From Serripes groenlandicus (taxonomy: Eukaryota; Mollusca; Bivalvia; Cardiida; Cardiidae), in NCBI GenBank assembly GCA_031761405.1, contig JASEVX010000005.1, positions 2,554,571-2,618,570 on the forward strand: a stretch of DNA of 64,000 bases, read 5' to 3'. The notes below the pieces were generated by a model. That model was not told where the DNA came from. It saw nothing but the letters and a program-made list of their open reading frames with translations, and made no database searches. Shown here one piece after another: positions 12,225 to 24,289 of the stretch; position 1 is the stretch's first letter, and every line of letters begins with the position of its first letter. The translations under genes were made by a program, and so were the position numbers.

Positions 12225-14551
12225 AGCGACTCGCTTATAATATTTAAACCATGTGGAAGAATTAATTTACCATATATAAATAAAGAGGAGTTGTAACTTT
12301 AACGAGCTATAACGCTTTAAATCAATTAAGTTATCGCTTTAGGTGAAAACATCTTCACACAATAATAATTACATGTATCTATACTTAATATGCATATTTT
12401 ATTTTTCGAGAACAAAAATATTGAGATAGTCTTTTTTTTTTAGGTTGGATAAAACGTTGTCAATTTCATACTAAACAAAGACCAAAATAAAAGTACCTCC
12501 TTCACTTATAATCGATGTATATCCAATTCATTAATGATATCACTTAGGTGATAACGGTCCTCGGATACTACACGTCCTTCATCTACAATGTAGTTTTATT
12601 TTCATTAAAATATATTTGGATTTTTAAAGATATATTTGAAAATTCATGGCTTAAAATGTATTCGTGATAGTTGGAAAATATGTTTTTTTTTCTGATTGGG
12701 TGTATTGTATTTTGTAACTCATGACTATTTCAAGTCAAATAATAAATTCTAGAAAATTGAATTTAATCTGAGTATCATACGAAATATATGCACATATAAT
12801 GAGACATAATAACTCATGTACATTTGAAATGACGAGGAACATTAATGTTCAAATCGAATAATAAATTAATTGAAAATTCTAATTTATTTGAGTATCATGC
12901 AAAATATATGCACATATAAGAGGACAAAATATGCTTAAGTTTATTGAATTAAGTCTATCTCACTGTTGTCCCCCCACGTGTAAAGTCCCTCGGAAATTGT
13001 TTTTTAACTTGAAATATAACTGTTGCTTTTTTGTCCGGCTATCAGGAAAAACAATGTTGCTTTGTATTTAATTACATTTTAATTGAGAATATGATATAAT
13101 CATTGTGAATAGATTTATCTTTACTGCACACAGTTCAAACCTAAGCAGGTATCCTACTATTTTTAGAATTAGTTTGTCTCATTTCGTACTCTTGTCTTAT
13201 TTCATTACATTTTAAAGTATAAATTTGGTCACGAGCAGAAAGGATATAGTCAGGTCTGGGTCTAACCCGTTCGCCAACACTGACCCCAACTTCGCGCACC
13301 ATCAGCGTTCAAGCGCGTTAAAAGTTTGAAGCTTATGTAGTTATTTTGTTGCTACAAACACTGATTAAACAAGTGTGGTTTTATATAATGGTCTCATTTT
13401 AGAACAATGCCTTAAAATCTAACGAAATAAATTTAATGTGATTAGCCATTGTTGAATTTAGTTATATAAATCAGAGTTTATGTATATACTGATGTTATAT
13501 AATGTAATTAGCTCAGACTGATTTATAATGATTCTATACCATGAAACATTTTCATTCCAAAAGGTTTGTATGATATAATGTGTGTGTTTTATATGTACAA
13601 TTCAAGCCGGGTATCACATACTATCTGCATATGAGAAAAAGTTAAATAATTGATACTTCCTATCATCTTCACGTCATAAACGCTTCACTTTTTATAGATT
13701 TTGGAATCAATAAATAATTGGATTCCCTTCACCTATATTCCAATTGCATTTTCTGCGACTTGCATAGCATCACAATTTGTTTTTGCTCAAAATATCTTTA
13801 AAATTTATAGGGTGGTCCTTTGACTACCTGAGAATTAGACCGATGAAGACTCAAGATAAGACTACAGACATGTTCAGACTTGTCTTTGTGTACGTTGTTT
13901 TTCTAGCACTAGGTTCATAGTTTTAAGTACGGCTAACGCAAACAATTATACATAAACTCCCTGCTATAAAATGTAAAGGTTTTGTCTTTCAGGTATAATA
14001 CTTTCAAATTATCTTTTATTTTAACTTATTATACTTCAAATAACAACATAATTTCAATACAATGCAAACCTTTAAATAAAGTTGCTATCACTGCTAGATG
14101 AAGATCAGTCTAGGTTCTCGAAGTAATTATGCCAAACGGCGTGTCATAAGCCTGCACAGTCGTGAAGTCTCATCTTGGTCTACATTGTTCGCTCCTCTTT
14201 AATGAGCTTTTGTGTCAATAACTAATCACCATGTGTGTGTCAGAATCATTGAGTGACTATCTAGCGACGTTAATACATCCGGTAAGAAATTAAGCCTTTC
14301 CCCCACATACTGCAAAAAACCCCAACAACCTAAGTCGGTTAGATATGGAACATTTAGTTACAATGAACGCATACTTATATATTAAGAGTTGCAATCATTG
14401 TGACACAAGGAGAACATGGCTCATCATAAGCGATTCTTCCTTTTTTCACGATGCTTGCAAAAGTCGTCTGCCTGCAGATGCGTCAAAAATGCGTCTGCAT
14501 CGTAGGAAAGGGTTGACACCGTTTAATTGTAATGTTCGTCTACGGTTTCAG

Positions 14552-15828
14552 GCTGGCTTACTATTGGGAATACCAACGATTCAGAGGCGAGACCGGAAGC
14601 TACTTTCCCAGAATGCTTTGAAGTCAATACTAAACAAAACAAGGCGAGGAGCAACTGGGGAAACATATACATCATTGTCTCTTTTGGCTGACGTTCAACC
14701 AAAACTGAATGTGAAAAAACGACATGGAAAAAACAACTTAAAGCGAACTACTCGAAGTACTTTGATACGAGGTACTCTTACTACGTGATAGTGCCCCGGG
14801 TGAGTATTATGTCAAGTTTACCTTATCGTTGACCGTCGAATAAGTTTTTGGTACTGGAAGACGCAACAGAACTATGACTAATTCGTACATTATGGAGTAT
14901 AGTAAAGATCTGTCGGATTATTATATGCAAATGGAAGATGAGCGTCATCACCGCGAGGAAGGATAATCTGAATTCGATCGAGGAACGTAACCTAAAGAGA
15001 AGAAGCAAACGACAATGGATTTGCCTCGAGTTTGTCTGAATTCTGGGATTCATTGGGCAAATTGTATCATCTACGAGAGATGTAGAAAGCCTTGGCAAAG
15101 ATCGTTTAAACTATTTAATGAAGACGCAACCTGTAGACGTTACATATTCAGCTATATAACAGTCTTATAAAGGGTCAAGGTCATAGACGCGATCACGAAT
15201 TCCGACGCTCTTCCAGCATATCGGGTACCATTCCTAGTCTTGCTGATAAAATCCAAGGTTTAAAAGACAAGTTTTTCGAGTTGCCTAGTAAACAAATATA
15301 GTTCGTACAATCCCGAAGCCCGAACTTTATACAAACACTGACTGTTATTCAGATATAGCTCCAGCCATCCGCTTATTCAAACATGTCCGGTTACTTTTGG
15401 AGACAGCTCGTCCAGAAAAGAAGGTGACGTTTTTACCATCACTGTTTAAAAACCCCGCATTATTAGACATAAGTTATTGTGTGAAACGGGACCACTGGTC
15501 ATACAAGTGACATCATTAATGTCGGTGTAGTGGAAGTGAGTACCATCATTTGGGGACTCAAAAGACCCTCCGTACTGCAAAGATTATGTTGTAATTAGGT
15601 CAGTTTATTAATGGAGTCGCGAACATTACGGACGTGAACTCTAAGATGGGGTTGGTTACAGCAAGGGTGCTTGTCAAATTCGAGTCACCCAAGATCAATA
15701 CACTGGATTATATCAGAGAGGATTGCCATATGGGTGCAGAAATAGATGCTTTTTCTTTCTTCCACATCATTTTCACTGGTAAAGCAAATGTACACTTTCT
15801 AGATAATGTTTCATTGAAATATGCCTAG
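14552..15828 (+). pseudogene. GnT-IV (Mgat4)-like catalytic exon, longer but frameshifted copy
   Basis: Starts at a GGTTTCAG acceptor. It repeats the blocks of 7129-7531 with several frame breaks and goes beyond the gap. Further family-like blocks read in changing frames: WICLEFSEFWDSLGKLYHL near 15017-15073, a DKIQGLKDKFFELPSKQ block near 15246-15296, SYNPEARTLY near 15304, and INVGVVEVS near 15515. The last open stretch (15634-15828) ends LDNVSLKYA then TAG. A GTAAAGC at about 15779 could instead be a donor. Total length (about 425 codons) fits a complete GnT-IV catalytic region without stem and anchor. I consider the breaks sequencing errors because the left copy is open where both exist; a true pseudogene remains possible. 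Confidence 0.65.
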
Positions 15829-15880
15829 AATTTAAGAATATGATCTTTTAAATTTTGCGCTTTCTATCTATTTACAGTCG

Positions 15881-15931
15881 GACTCTCTCTCTCTCTCTCT
15901 CCTCTCCTCTCTCTCTCTCTCCTCTCATCTT

Positions 15932-15966
<35 letters not shown>

Positions 15967-16017
15967 CCTCTCTCCGCTCTCATCTCTCTCTCTCTCTCCT
16001 CTCTCTCTTCTCTCCTC

Positions 16018-16091
<74 letters not shown>

Positions 16092-16127
16092 GTCTCCTCT
16101 CTCTCTCTCTCTCTCTGTCTGTCAGTG
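15881..16127. repeat. (CT)n microsatellite
   Basis: About 245 bp of CT dinucleotides with occasional CTC interruptions. It abuts the truncated 5' end of the LINE that follows. Translations of this tract are low-complexity artefacts. Confidence 0.97.
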
Positions 16128-16440
16128 AGACTAAGATCAGGACAGTTCATCTCAACAGAGCTAAATATCCCTGGAATGTCAGATGTAGAAATAGAAAGGA
16201 CGCATAGATTAAGATCAGGTGGCTGATGAGAACTGTAGAACAATAATTGTGAAATTTTCAAAATATAAAGATTCTAGAAGTGTTTTTCAGAAGGCCAGAT
16301 AAGTTTTGAAAGAGATTCGAAGTTTTCTGTCTAACGAGAATTATACCGGATCGGGTAAGAAATCAAAGAAGAGACTTGTGAAAGAAATGATAGAAGCCAG
16401 AAAACAAGGACACTATGCTGTAATTAGCGTATGACAAATT
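16128..16440 (+). pseudogene. LINE ORF1 remnant (RNA-binding, Transposase_22-like)
   Basis: Reads GMSDVEIERTHRLRSGG and, after a break, RTIIVKFSKYKDSRSVFQKA, followed by KEIRSFLSNENYTGSGKKSK. The H-R-L and IIVKFSKYKD blocks are characteristic of L1-type ORF1 RRM/C-terminal domains, which bind the element's RNA. It is truncated at the (CT)n tract and carries in-frame stops. Confidence 0.7.
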
Positions 16441-16521
16441 AGTTATAGAAATAATGACATTTATCGATTTGATGATTGTAAAGAGTCTATCGAGTATTTT
16501 GGGAACCGTAATAGACGAGTG

Positions 16522-16745
16522 GGGAATCGTGCTACCCGTGATTTTCAGTCACGTGATACAGTCAATGGAGATATTCAACTCGTTGATTCATCTACCGGGG
16601 AAACCCCATACAACGGCGGGGCAGTAAAACAACGGGAATCGTGCTACCCGTGATTTTGAGTCACGTGATACAGTTAATGGAGATATTCAACTCGATGATA
16701 CATCTACCGAGGAAACTCCCAACAACGGCGGGGCAGAAAATAACG
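16522..16745 (+). repeat. Two-unit tandem duplication of 112 bp between LINE ORF1 and ORF2
   Basis: GGGAATCGTGCTACCCGTG starts a unit at 16522 and again at 16634; the rest of each unit matches with a few substitutions. The period is not a multiple of three, so it breaks any frame running through it. Confidence 0.85.
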
Positions 16746-16862
16746 GGAGACATGAGACTTTTAGTGACGGAGAACATAGCGCATAGGAAATCGGCCGAGG
16801 CCATACAGATACAGACTTAACCCAAGGGCAACAGTTTGAGAATGTTCTTATTAATATTTTAT

Positions 16863-19800
16863 CATGAATATTGAAGGTTTATATAAATTTCAGCTTGATG
16901 TTAGAATTTGATTAGAAATAGTGGAGGAGTCAGTGTTTTCATACATAATGAATTTAATCAGAAAAACATAGTTAGACGAATATATTCAAATTTTGTAGAT
17001 TGTGTTGTATTGCTGTTTAGGGGTACATACTTCTATGACAAGAGGGATATTGTGCTGTACTTCGTATACGTATCCCCAGAAGCTTCTCCTATCTATGCTA
17101 ATAAGGAAGAAAAAGATGGTATCAAATTACTGCAGAACAATTTTATAACAATTACATCAGATTTTCCAGATGCACATTACTTCTTGGCAGGAGACTTAAA
17201 TGCACGAACCAAAGATTTTTTAGATTATATCCCTGCTGACAATTTAAATTATATATTTGGCAATACAGATTATAATGGGGACAATTTTGACATGCCGAGG
17301 CAGAATAAAGATATGTTAAGATTTAACCTATTCGGTAAAGGTCTAATGAGTCTTTGTTGTACATTTGATATGCGTATATTGAATGGACGAGTCCATAATA
17401 ACAAACAGGGTAATTATACTTGCATTGCAAATAATGGAGTAAGCAATGTTGATTATAATATTAGCAGCACCTCATTATTTGGAAAATGTACGAATTTCAA
17501 TGTTGAAAATAGAGCCGAGTCGGATCATTTCCCAATACTCTGTCAATTAACACTAAGTAAACTTTGCCAAGATACAGTATATGGGCATAATGAGCAGGAT
17601 GTGGAAAATCCACAAATAAAATTCCGATGGTCAAATGATAGATCGGAAGTGTTTCTGCAGTCTTTTCAAAATATCTTTCTCTCCCGAAAGGACAAAATAA
17701 CTGAATCCGCATCATGTGATTTACTTGCTAACTGATACTTTTCATAAGGCCGTGTCATACATGAAAGTGAAAGGCCGTTCCAATTATAGGTTTACAGATT
17801 CTCAACCGCCATGGTGGGATAAGGACTGTGACGTCATCAAACAAGCTAAATATGTATCGCTTAGACGGTTTAGAGCAAGTAATGAGCTAGCTGATCTTCA
17901 GACGTACAAAAACAGTAGAAAAAGTTTTAAGAATATATGTCAGATTAAGAAAAAACATTATTTTCATTTACAACGACAGCAATTGATAGCTTGTAGTAAA
18001 ACTCCTGAACAGTTTTGGAATATCCTGAAATCTCACAAAACTAAGGACATTTTGGATCATTCTATATCCGTGAACGAATGGCACAATTATTTTAGTCAAC
18101 TTCTTAGTGTTGAAAACGACAGCAATTCGGTTTATGATGTTGAAGGAATTGAAATGACTGATAACTTGGATCTATTAAACACACCAATATCGACCCAAGA
18201 GGTCACAGATGGTATACATAAGCTTATTACTGGTAAGAGCCCAGAAACTGATGGTTTAAGCGCCGAATTTTATAAACATACACTGCTAGATATAGTTCCG
18301 ACGTTGACACTTGTTTTCAATGTTATTTTTGATAATGGACTGATACCTAAGTCGTGGGGAGAAAGTATTATTTGCCCAATCCACAAATCTGGCTCTAAAT
18401 CTAACCCAGGAAACTATAGAGGCATATCTCTTATTAACACCCTTTACAAGATTATGTCCAATAGTGTTAGTTGTAGGCTTTACAATTGGGCAGAAGAAAT
18501 AATAAAATTGATGAGGGCCAAGCCGGATTTCGTAGAGGCTACTCTACAACCGATAACCTTTTTTCACTTCAAGCAATGGTCCAAAAATACGTGACGCGTC
18601 CACGTGGACGTTTCTATTGTGTATACATAGACTTTCGAAAGGCATTCGATAAAATAAGACACGAAGTACTCTTTAAATCTCTTTATACTAAAGGGGTCAA
18701 TAGTAAAATGTACCGTTTTATAGTAAAAAGCTACTCTAATCTAACGGCATGTGTACGAACAAATAAAGGATTAACAGAATTCTTTCCCTGTAATGTGGGT
18801 ACGAGACAAGGCGATATATGTAGTCCTATATTTCTTTCTCTATTCATAAATGATCTTTCCTCTTTACTAAGAGAAAGGTGTGGACCAGCCCTGTGTTCCA
18901 TAGTCATAAAACTCAAAACCTGTTTTGCGAAACCTATATAGGTTTTGTCGATATACCGTTCCTTAGTCGGTTAAACAAACATGTTCTACCTGTTTTCCAT
19001 TCATAAAACAGGTAGGTTTCGTTCCGGTTGATAGGCATAGCTTAAACTGTTTAGGTTGTGTTTACTATGGAACACAAGGCTGGAGTATTTATAAATAATA
19101 CACTGCTTACTACTTGCAGACGACGTAGCTAGCTTCTCTGAAACTGCCATAAAACAGCAAATTAATGTTATAAAATATTTTTGTTCTAGTACTGGTATGG
19201 AACTAAATCTTGATAAAACTGAAATCATAGTATTTAGAAATGGGGGTTATTTAAGAAATTATGAAAGATGGACATATAAAGGGGAGATAATAAAAACAAC
19301 ATCGATGTATAAGTACATGGGATTCTTGTTCACGCCGAGGCTATCATGGACTTCAGCTAAAACTAAGTTAGCCGCACAAGCACAAAAAGCAATTATGCAA
19401 ATACAATCTTACCAACGTCAACATGGCTACCGTTTACAGCATGAGCTTTTTAAACTGTTTGACTCTTTGGTCAAGCCGATCCTCTGCTATGCAGCCGAAA
19501 TTTGGGGCTATGAACATATCGACATCATTGATTCGGTCCAAATAGTGTTTTGTAAACGTTTTTTAGGAGTAAACAATTCAACAAATAATTGTATGGCACT
19601 GGGTGAATGTGGGAGACTACCTTTAATTGTTACATATCGAACTAAATGTATTAAATATTGGTGTAAACTCATCCATATGCAAGAAACTAGATACGCTAAA
19701 CATTGTTATCAAATGTTAAAAAGTTTAGACGATCTGGGAAGAATAACATGGGCCACTAAAGTGAAAAATCTTCTTTTCCAATGGAATTGTCTGGATATCA

Positions 19801-20292
19801 CAAGGAGATATTGCAATTTTCATTTCACAATTCAAACAGAGACTCATAGATTGTGCAACCCAGACATGGAATTCTAATATAAACAGCTCTAGTAGGTGTG
19901 ACTTTTATAAGCAATTTAAAACTCTTCTAACCCCTGAAACATATTTAAACACGGATATTAAATACCCGCTTAGAAAAGCATTAGCTAAATTTTGTTGTTC
20001 TAGTCATACATTTATAATTGAAACGGGGCGACATCAGAACCTAGCTAGAAGTGACAGAATCTGTCTGCATTGTCAGGAAACCCAAAACTATAGTACTGTG
20101 GAGGATGAATATCACGTATTTTTCACCTGTTCAAAATACGCAGAGATACGAGCACAATATCTTTCCTCGTGGTATGATAAAAGTGATAGTACCTTTGAAC
20201 TGTACAACCTTCTTAAGGTAACCGACTTTAGGAGAATAAAACTATTAAGTACTTACATATATCAGTTATTGTTAAAATATAATCAAACATAG
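16863..20292 (+). pseudogene. LINE ORF2 remnant: endonuclease, reverse transcriptase and C-terminal zinc knuckle
   Basis: The endonuclease part (16908-17735) has GGVSVFI, FVYVSPEAS, LAGDLNAR and the SDHFP motif. A one-base shift near 17716 leads into the linker and RT (17716-18594) with GKSPETDGLSAEF and NPGNYRGISLINTLYK; another shift near 18520 gives GFRRGYSTTDNLFS, YIDFRKAFDKIRHE and TRQGDICSPIFLSLFINDL. A MITE interrupts after that. The catalytic LLADDVASF box follows near 19115, then the thumb region (19197-19877). The C-terminus has CLHCQETQ ... EDEYHVFFTCSKY, a Cys/His motif typical of LINE ORF2 ends. At least four lesions make it non-functional. Confidence 0.85.
18885..19083. mobile_element. 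199-bp MITE inserted in the LINE reverse transcriptase
   Basis: Ends are inverted repeats: CCAGCCCTGTGTTCCATAGT on the left, and the complement of ACTATGGAACACAAGGCTGG on the right, 19 of 20 matching. It splits the RT between FINDLSSLLRERCG and the catalytic ADD box. Internal AAAACCTGTTTTGCG pairs with a complementary segment near the other end. No clear target-site duplication could be read. Confidence 0.85.
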
Positions 20293-20913
20293 GTCTGCAA
20301 GAGAAGAAAGCACACATATAAACATACATATATATTTGGTATGTATGTATATACATATGCGTGTGTGTGTGTCTGTGTACATGCTCAGACGGTTTCCTCA
20401 AATCCATTAAAATGAATTTCTGCTTGTTTTAAATAATGTGTTTGTTACATGGAATCGTATATCAACTATATGTATGAAAACAAATTCAAACAGTTATATT
20501 ACACGTATACTGTGAAATTCTAGAAAGAAGAATCACTTTTTGAAGAGTTCAAATAGGATTGGGAAAATTTTGATCTAGGAATATGTATGAAAAGTTATAG
20601 CTTACCGAAAAAGACCATACAATTATTAAATTAATCTTATCAGCACATTTACTTCTGTTTAAACTGTTAATAATTTTAAATATGCAAGGACATAACAAAA
20701 GTGTATGAATATTGGACTTATAATCCAAATGTTATGTATTTTGGGCCAGAGGCCTTTATGTACTAATACAAATTCTGAGTTCTGAGTTCTGAGTTCTGTT
20801 TGTACACGCATTTGAATTACTGTTTATATAGATAAGACCTATTAAAATATCCACGTCAGTCTAACCTATAGTGATGATGTTTTATTTGCTCTGTCTTTCT
20901 TTTTATATGTATT

Positions 20914-21190
20914 GAGCCGAGCCGCGGTAGATCAGTCAGTAGCGACGCGGGCTGTCAATCCAAGGGTTGTGAGATCGAATCCCAGCTCGGCCAATAACAA
21001 GCGTCATTAGTCTTTCACCAATTGGCTAACAGTCTATGTGAAAGAGCAGCTAGTTGCTTTTAAAAATTGTTGTGTGGAGTAGTGGTGGGAGAAAGCTTAG
21101 AAACACATGAATATGTGAACTGGCTGCCGTGATATGACTGAAAAACTGTTGGAAACGGGCGTTAAGCCGCAATCAATTAATCAATCAATC
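20914..21190 (+). mobile_element. tRNA-derived SINE with conserved central core
   Basis: The tRNA-like head has A-box-like TAGATCAGTCAGTAGCG and B-box-like GAGATCGAATCCC. It is followed by a body with GTGATATGACTGAAAAACTG and a tail of repeated ATCA. The core (CCGTGATATGACTGA ... GTTAA) recurs at 27353, 57078 and 58347. It resembles the conserved central domains known from molluscan SINEs; which named superfamily was not checked. Confidence 0.85.
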
Positions 21191-21829
21191 GATACATTTG
21201 TGGAAGCTTCCTGTAGGAATGCCTTGAACTTTAGCACAAGAAGAGATTTATAGACATGCTAGTGTGACAACATATCGGGATTTCAATTTGTCCTTATTAA
21301 GTATATTATTTAAGGTCAATGACTTTTAAAACATCTATTTTACAAAAAGTGTGTGAATTTTACAAATGAAAAAAAAAAAAAAGACCAAGGCCGCTATGTT
21401 TATTCAATGTCTGTTTATTTTTCAGTTTAGCGAAATTCATACTGTATCTGGTCTAACCAGTAAAATAGTGAACTAACCTACTGAATTTGGTAACCAGTCC
21501 ATACACTTTATACTTTTAATAGTATCTCAAACCGGGAACCAAATATAGGCGCCCGACTTCCTATAATAGTAACGAAGTAATTAGGGGAAAGACTCCAGAC
21601 AACGCTAAATATCGCCTTCATTCACCCAGAGACATATAAACACATGTGTGTGTATATGTTTCTGATTCATCTTGTTTTCGTATAACGTCACTGCGTGAAA
21701 TAAACAGTATGCGTATCCGTTATGTTCAAGCAAGCATACACTTTACTATAGAAAATAGTTAATAATTGGTTGATTGTTTGAGCTTGTATAACCCGATAAC
21801 GAAAAGTGATAGAGACTTGAAACTTAATA
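21191..21829. other. Intergenic sequence, nothing recognised
   Basis: No exon, SINE head or terminal inverted repeat seen. It contains a poly-A stretch near 21369. Confidence 0.4.
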
Positions 21830-22035
21830 CATGTGTTCCCAATCAAGTGATATATAGGATCCATCATGAGTTTTATTTGGAGATCAAGATTTCTTAAATG
21901 AGTCTAGAAAAAGACGGTTATTAACCGAGCCTCTTGGCGAGGTTAATAACTCTCTTTTTCGAGACGAATTTAAGAAATCTTCTCCAAAGAAAAACGAGTG
22001 ATGGATTCTTTTTATCACCTAAACAGTGTGTTTTA
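21830..22035. repeat. Long imperfect foldback (arms ~95 bp)
   Basis: The left arm includes AAGATTTCTTAAATGAGTC and GGTTATTAACC; the right arm includes GGTTAATAAC and GAATTTAAGAAATCT, complementary over most of their length, with GAGCCTCTTGGC as the loop. The outer left arm resembles part of the 133-bp tandem unit downstream (ACATGTGTTCCCAATCAAGT), which links the two structures. Confidence 0.75.
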
Positions 22036-22405
22036 ATGAAAAATATTGACAACATCAAAACAAAGACCGAATAACATATTCTTCATAAGAACTTGTGATT
22101 CACCGCATACAAAAGTAGTCCTCATCATTTCTCAATAAGAAGGAAAAAACACACAATGTTTTAAACAATTAAGACTCGTTATTTATTCAAAATAACGTAT
22201 TATTGCATTTTTCAATGTGTAAAATTTAAACACTTAACAATAAACATAATAAAGATAAAGGTCAAAATGACGTCATCAGTAGTCGCGTGTATGACGTGTT
22301 TTTGTTATCATACGTGTATGATAACTTTGTTCCGTGATTTGTTCTCAACTTGAAAATAAGGGTATTTATGTGATAAACTACTTTCTCACGTATATTTGTG
22401 CATGC

Positions 22406-22830
22406 CCGAATACTCGCTTCTGATTGGTCGATTTTTTGGACTTGTATAACTCAAAAACGACAAGTGATAGATACTTGAAACTTTGTACATGTGTTTCTAA
22501 TCAAGTAGTACTACTTTTGCGAGTGTAATAGCGCATGACCGAATACTCGTTTCTGATTGGTCAATTTTTCGGACTTGTATAACTCAAAAACGACAAGTGA
22601 TAAAGACTTGAAACTTAGTACATGTGTTCCTAATCAAGTGGTACTACTTTCTCATGTGTATAAGCGCATGACCGAATACTCGTTTCTGATTGGTCGATTT
22701 TTCGGAATTGTATAGCTCAAAAACGACAAGTGATAGAGACTTAAAACATAGTACATGTGTTCCTAATCAAGTAGTTCTACTTTTGCAAGTGTATTAGCGC
22801 ATGACCGAATACTCGTTTCTGTTATCTTCC
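22406..22830 (+). repeat. 133-bp tandem array, about 3.2 units
   Basis: CCGAATACTCG starts units at 22406, 22539, 22672 and 22805, an exact 133-bp spacing. Units share CTCAAAAACGACAAGTGATA and ACATGTGTTCCTAATCAAGT. Non-coding. Confidence 0.95.
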
Positions 22831-22889
22831 CTTATTAAATAAAATGGCAAGGGAATCGTTCGTAACTGTTGCTACAGTTACAATCTCTA

Positions 22890-22945
22890 GTTATTATTAT
22901 TATTATTATTATTATTATCATTATTATTATCATTATCATCATTGA
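22890..22945. repeat. (ATT)n microsatellite
   Basis: About 18 ATT/ATC triplets; the poly-isoleucine reading is an artefact. Confidence 0.95.
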
Positions 22946-23028
22946 TGACGAACGTACACAGTTCCTTGTCCAGGTCCCACTTGGTACATTACATAGAGGG
23001 TTTAATGTAGTTGGTGTTCCGTTGTTTA

Positions 23029-23060
23029 TTAACCCTTTCCCTCATATAGACGCTTTCTGA
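23029..23060 (+). mobile_element. Left-end fragment of the TTAA-flanked MITE
   Basis: TTAACCCTTTCCCTCATATA followed by GACGCTTTCTGA only; the remainder of the element is absent. Confidence 0.55.
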
Positions 23061-23999
23061 CTTAGCTCAACACTTCTTTTTATTACACGTTTTGTTTTTG
23101 TTTTAGTCTTTCTGTCCATCAAGAGTGTCTAAATCATCTTCAGAAATACTTGCAAATCGAGACATGTTTACTTGCTGACAGTTCCTGTCTTCTGATGTTT
23201 TTATGTACACATTAAATATTGACGTCACTGCTGTATGTGTATAAGGGAGGCATTCACGTCATGATTTAGCTAAAATATTGAAGCAGTTATTTGCCCTTAT
23301 ATGACATTCAAAATATCACTGCGGTCACATGACCTGACAGTCAATTTTCGCTTGGTCATGTGTCAAAAAGGTTGAAAATGTTTCTTATAGTCAAAATATC
23401 TCTTTTTCGGGTAATGGGATTTTACAATTGTAGACAAAAGTGAGGTATAATAATTCAATATATATACCTTATGGTTGAAATTTTCATAGAGCGCATCTCA
23501 AGTAGCAAGTATGTGAAATAACCCCATTCGGATTGTCAAATTCTGACAGGTAACATCAAAGAAGTCAGTTGATAGTTATAATGTTATAAATATTAACTTA
23601 TTGAGATTCATCATAGACTTTACGGTGGTGGTGGGGTATAAAAACATCATGATTAAAAACAATCCAAACACATATTAAACGTTAAATTCCTCACAACTTG
23701 GAGATAGTAAATACCGATTGAAATGTATGGCAGGTTTGGGGATTAGGGAGCCATGGTAAACAAAAGGCGTACCAGCATTGTTTAAACCAATTCCCACATA
23801 CAAATGCTTTCTGCCTCCTCCGTAGAGGCGATATTTTAAAACAGCGTGACAAAAGAGACATTGCTTATAGTGAGCAATTTTACCCTTTATCACAATTATT
23901 GAAGGTCTTTACATCATGTATACTTTTATTTATAGATAATAAATGTTACTGTCTAGGTCGTTATCCTTTCTGATAATTGACCAATACAATTATTGAGTT
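23061..23999. other. Intergenic sequence, nothing firm
   Basis: No exon recognised. Near 23860-23900 a GAGACATTGCTTATAGTGAGCAATTTT piece resembles the internal palindrome of the TTAA-flanked MITE family and may be a decayed copy. Only short stretches of it can be matched by eye. Confidence 0.35.
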
Positions 24000-24230
24000 T
24001 TAACCCTTTCCCTCATACGACAATTCTGCAGCAGACGACTTTGAACATTTTTTGTCAAAAAATAGAAAATCTCTATAATTGAATGGACAACCTATGACTA
24101 ATTGTAGAAACAATTGTGGCAAAAGGAGAAATTGCTCGTGTTAAGCAATTTCTATTTTTGTCACTATGTTTTCAAAAAAGACGTCTGCAGCAGAGGCGTC
24201 AGAAAGTGTCTATATGAGGGAAAGGGTTAA
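24000..24230. mobile_element. Complete TTAA-flanked MITE, copy 1
   Basis: Starts TTAACCCTTTCCCTCATACG and ends TATATGAGGGAAAGGGTTAA, so TTAA borders inverted CCCTTTCCCTCATA termini. Sub-terminal CTGCAGCAGACG and CGTCTGCAGCAG are also inverted. A central palindrome GAAATTGCTCG/AGCAATTTC forms the middle. TTAA targets and CCC-starting ends are typical of piggyBac-type non-autonomous elements; no transposase is in the window. Confidence 0.85.
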
Positions 24231-24289
24231 TTAACAGTCTACTAAAGAAAATGTTGGTAAATATAGGCCCCCTGTATAATGAATATAAA

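Larger units (their letters stand above)
7732..14975. repeat. Right copy of the duplicated block
   Basis: Matches 588-7531 end to end. It carries many one- or few-base insertions: the otherwise regular 41-bp minisatellite is visibly ragged here, and the catalytic exon is frameshifted several times. Insertion-rich discordance of this kind is typical of unpolished long-read sequence. It continues past 14975 into the rest of the glycosyltransferase exon, which the left copy lacks because of the gap. Confidence 0.85.
16128..20805 (+). mobile_element. 5'-truncated non-LTR retrotransposon (LINE) with ORF1 and ORF2 remnants
   Basis: Starts in ORF1, runs through an apurinic-type endonuclease and reverse transcriptase ORF2 and ends after the 3' UTR in a tail of repeated TTCTGAG (about 20775-20800). 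It is inactivated by frameshifts and by an inserted MITE. The combination of an L1-like ORF1 RNA-binding segment and this ORF2 points to an L1/Tx1-like or related lineage, not assigned further. The tandem 3' tail is a common LINE terminus type. Confidence 0.85.

Noticed and set aside
15855..16261. Ser/Leu-rich and Arg/Glu-rich reading frames on both strands
   Set aside because: They are translations of the (CT)n microsatellite.
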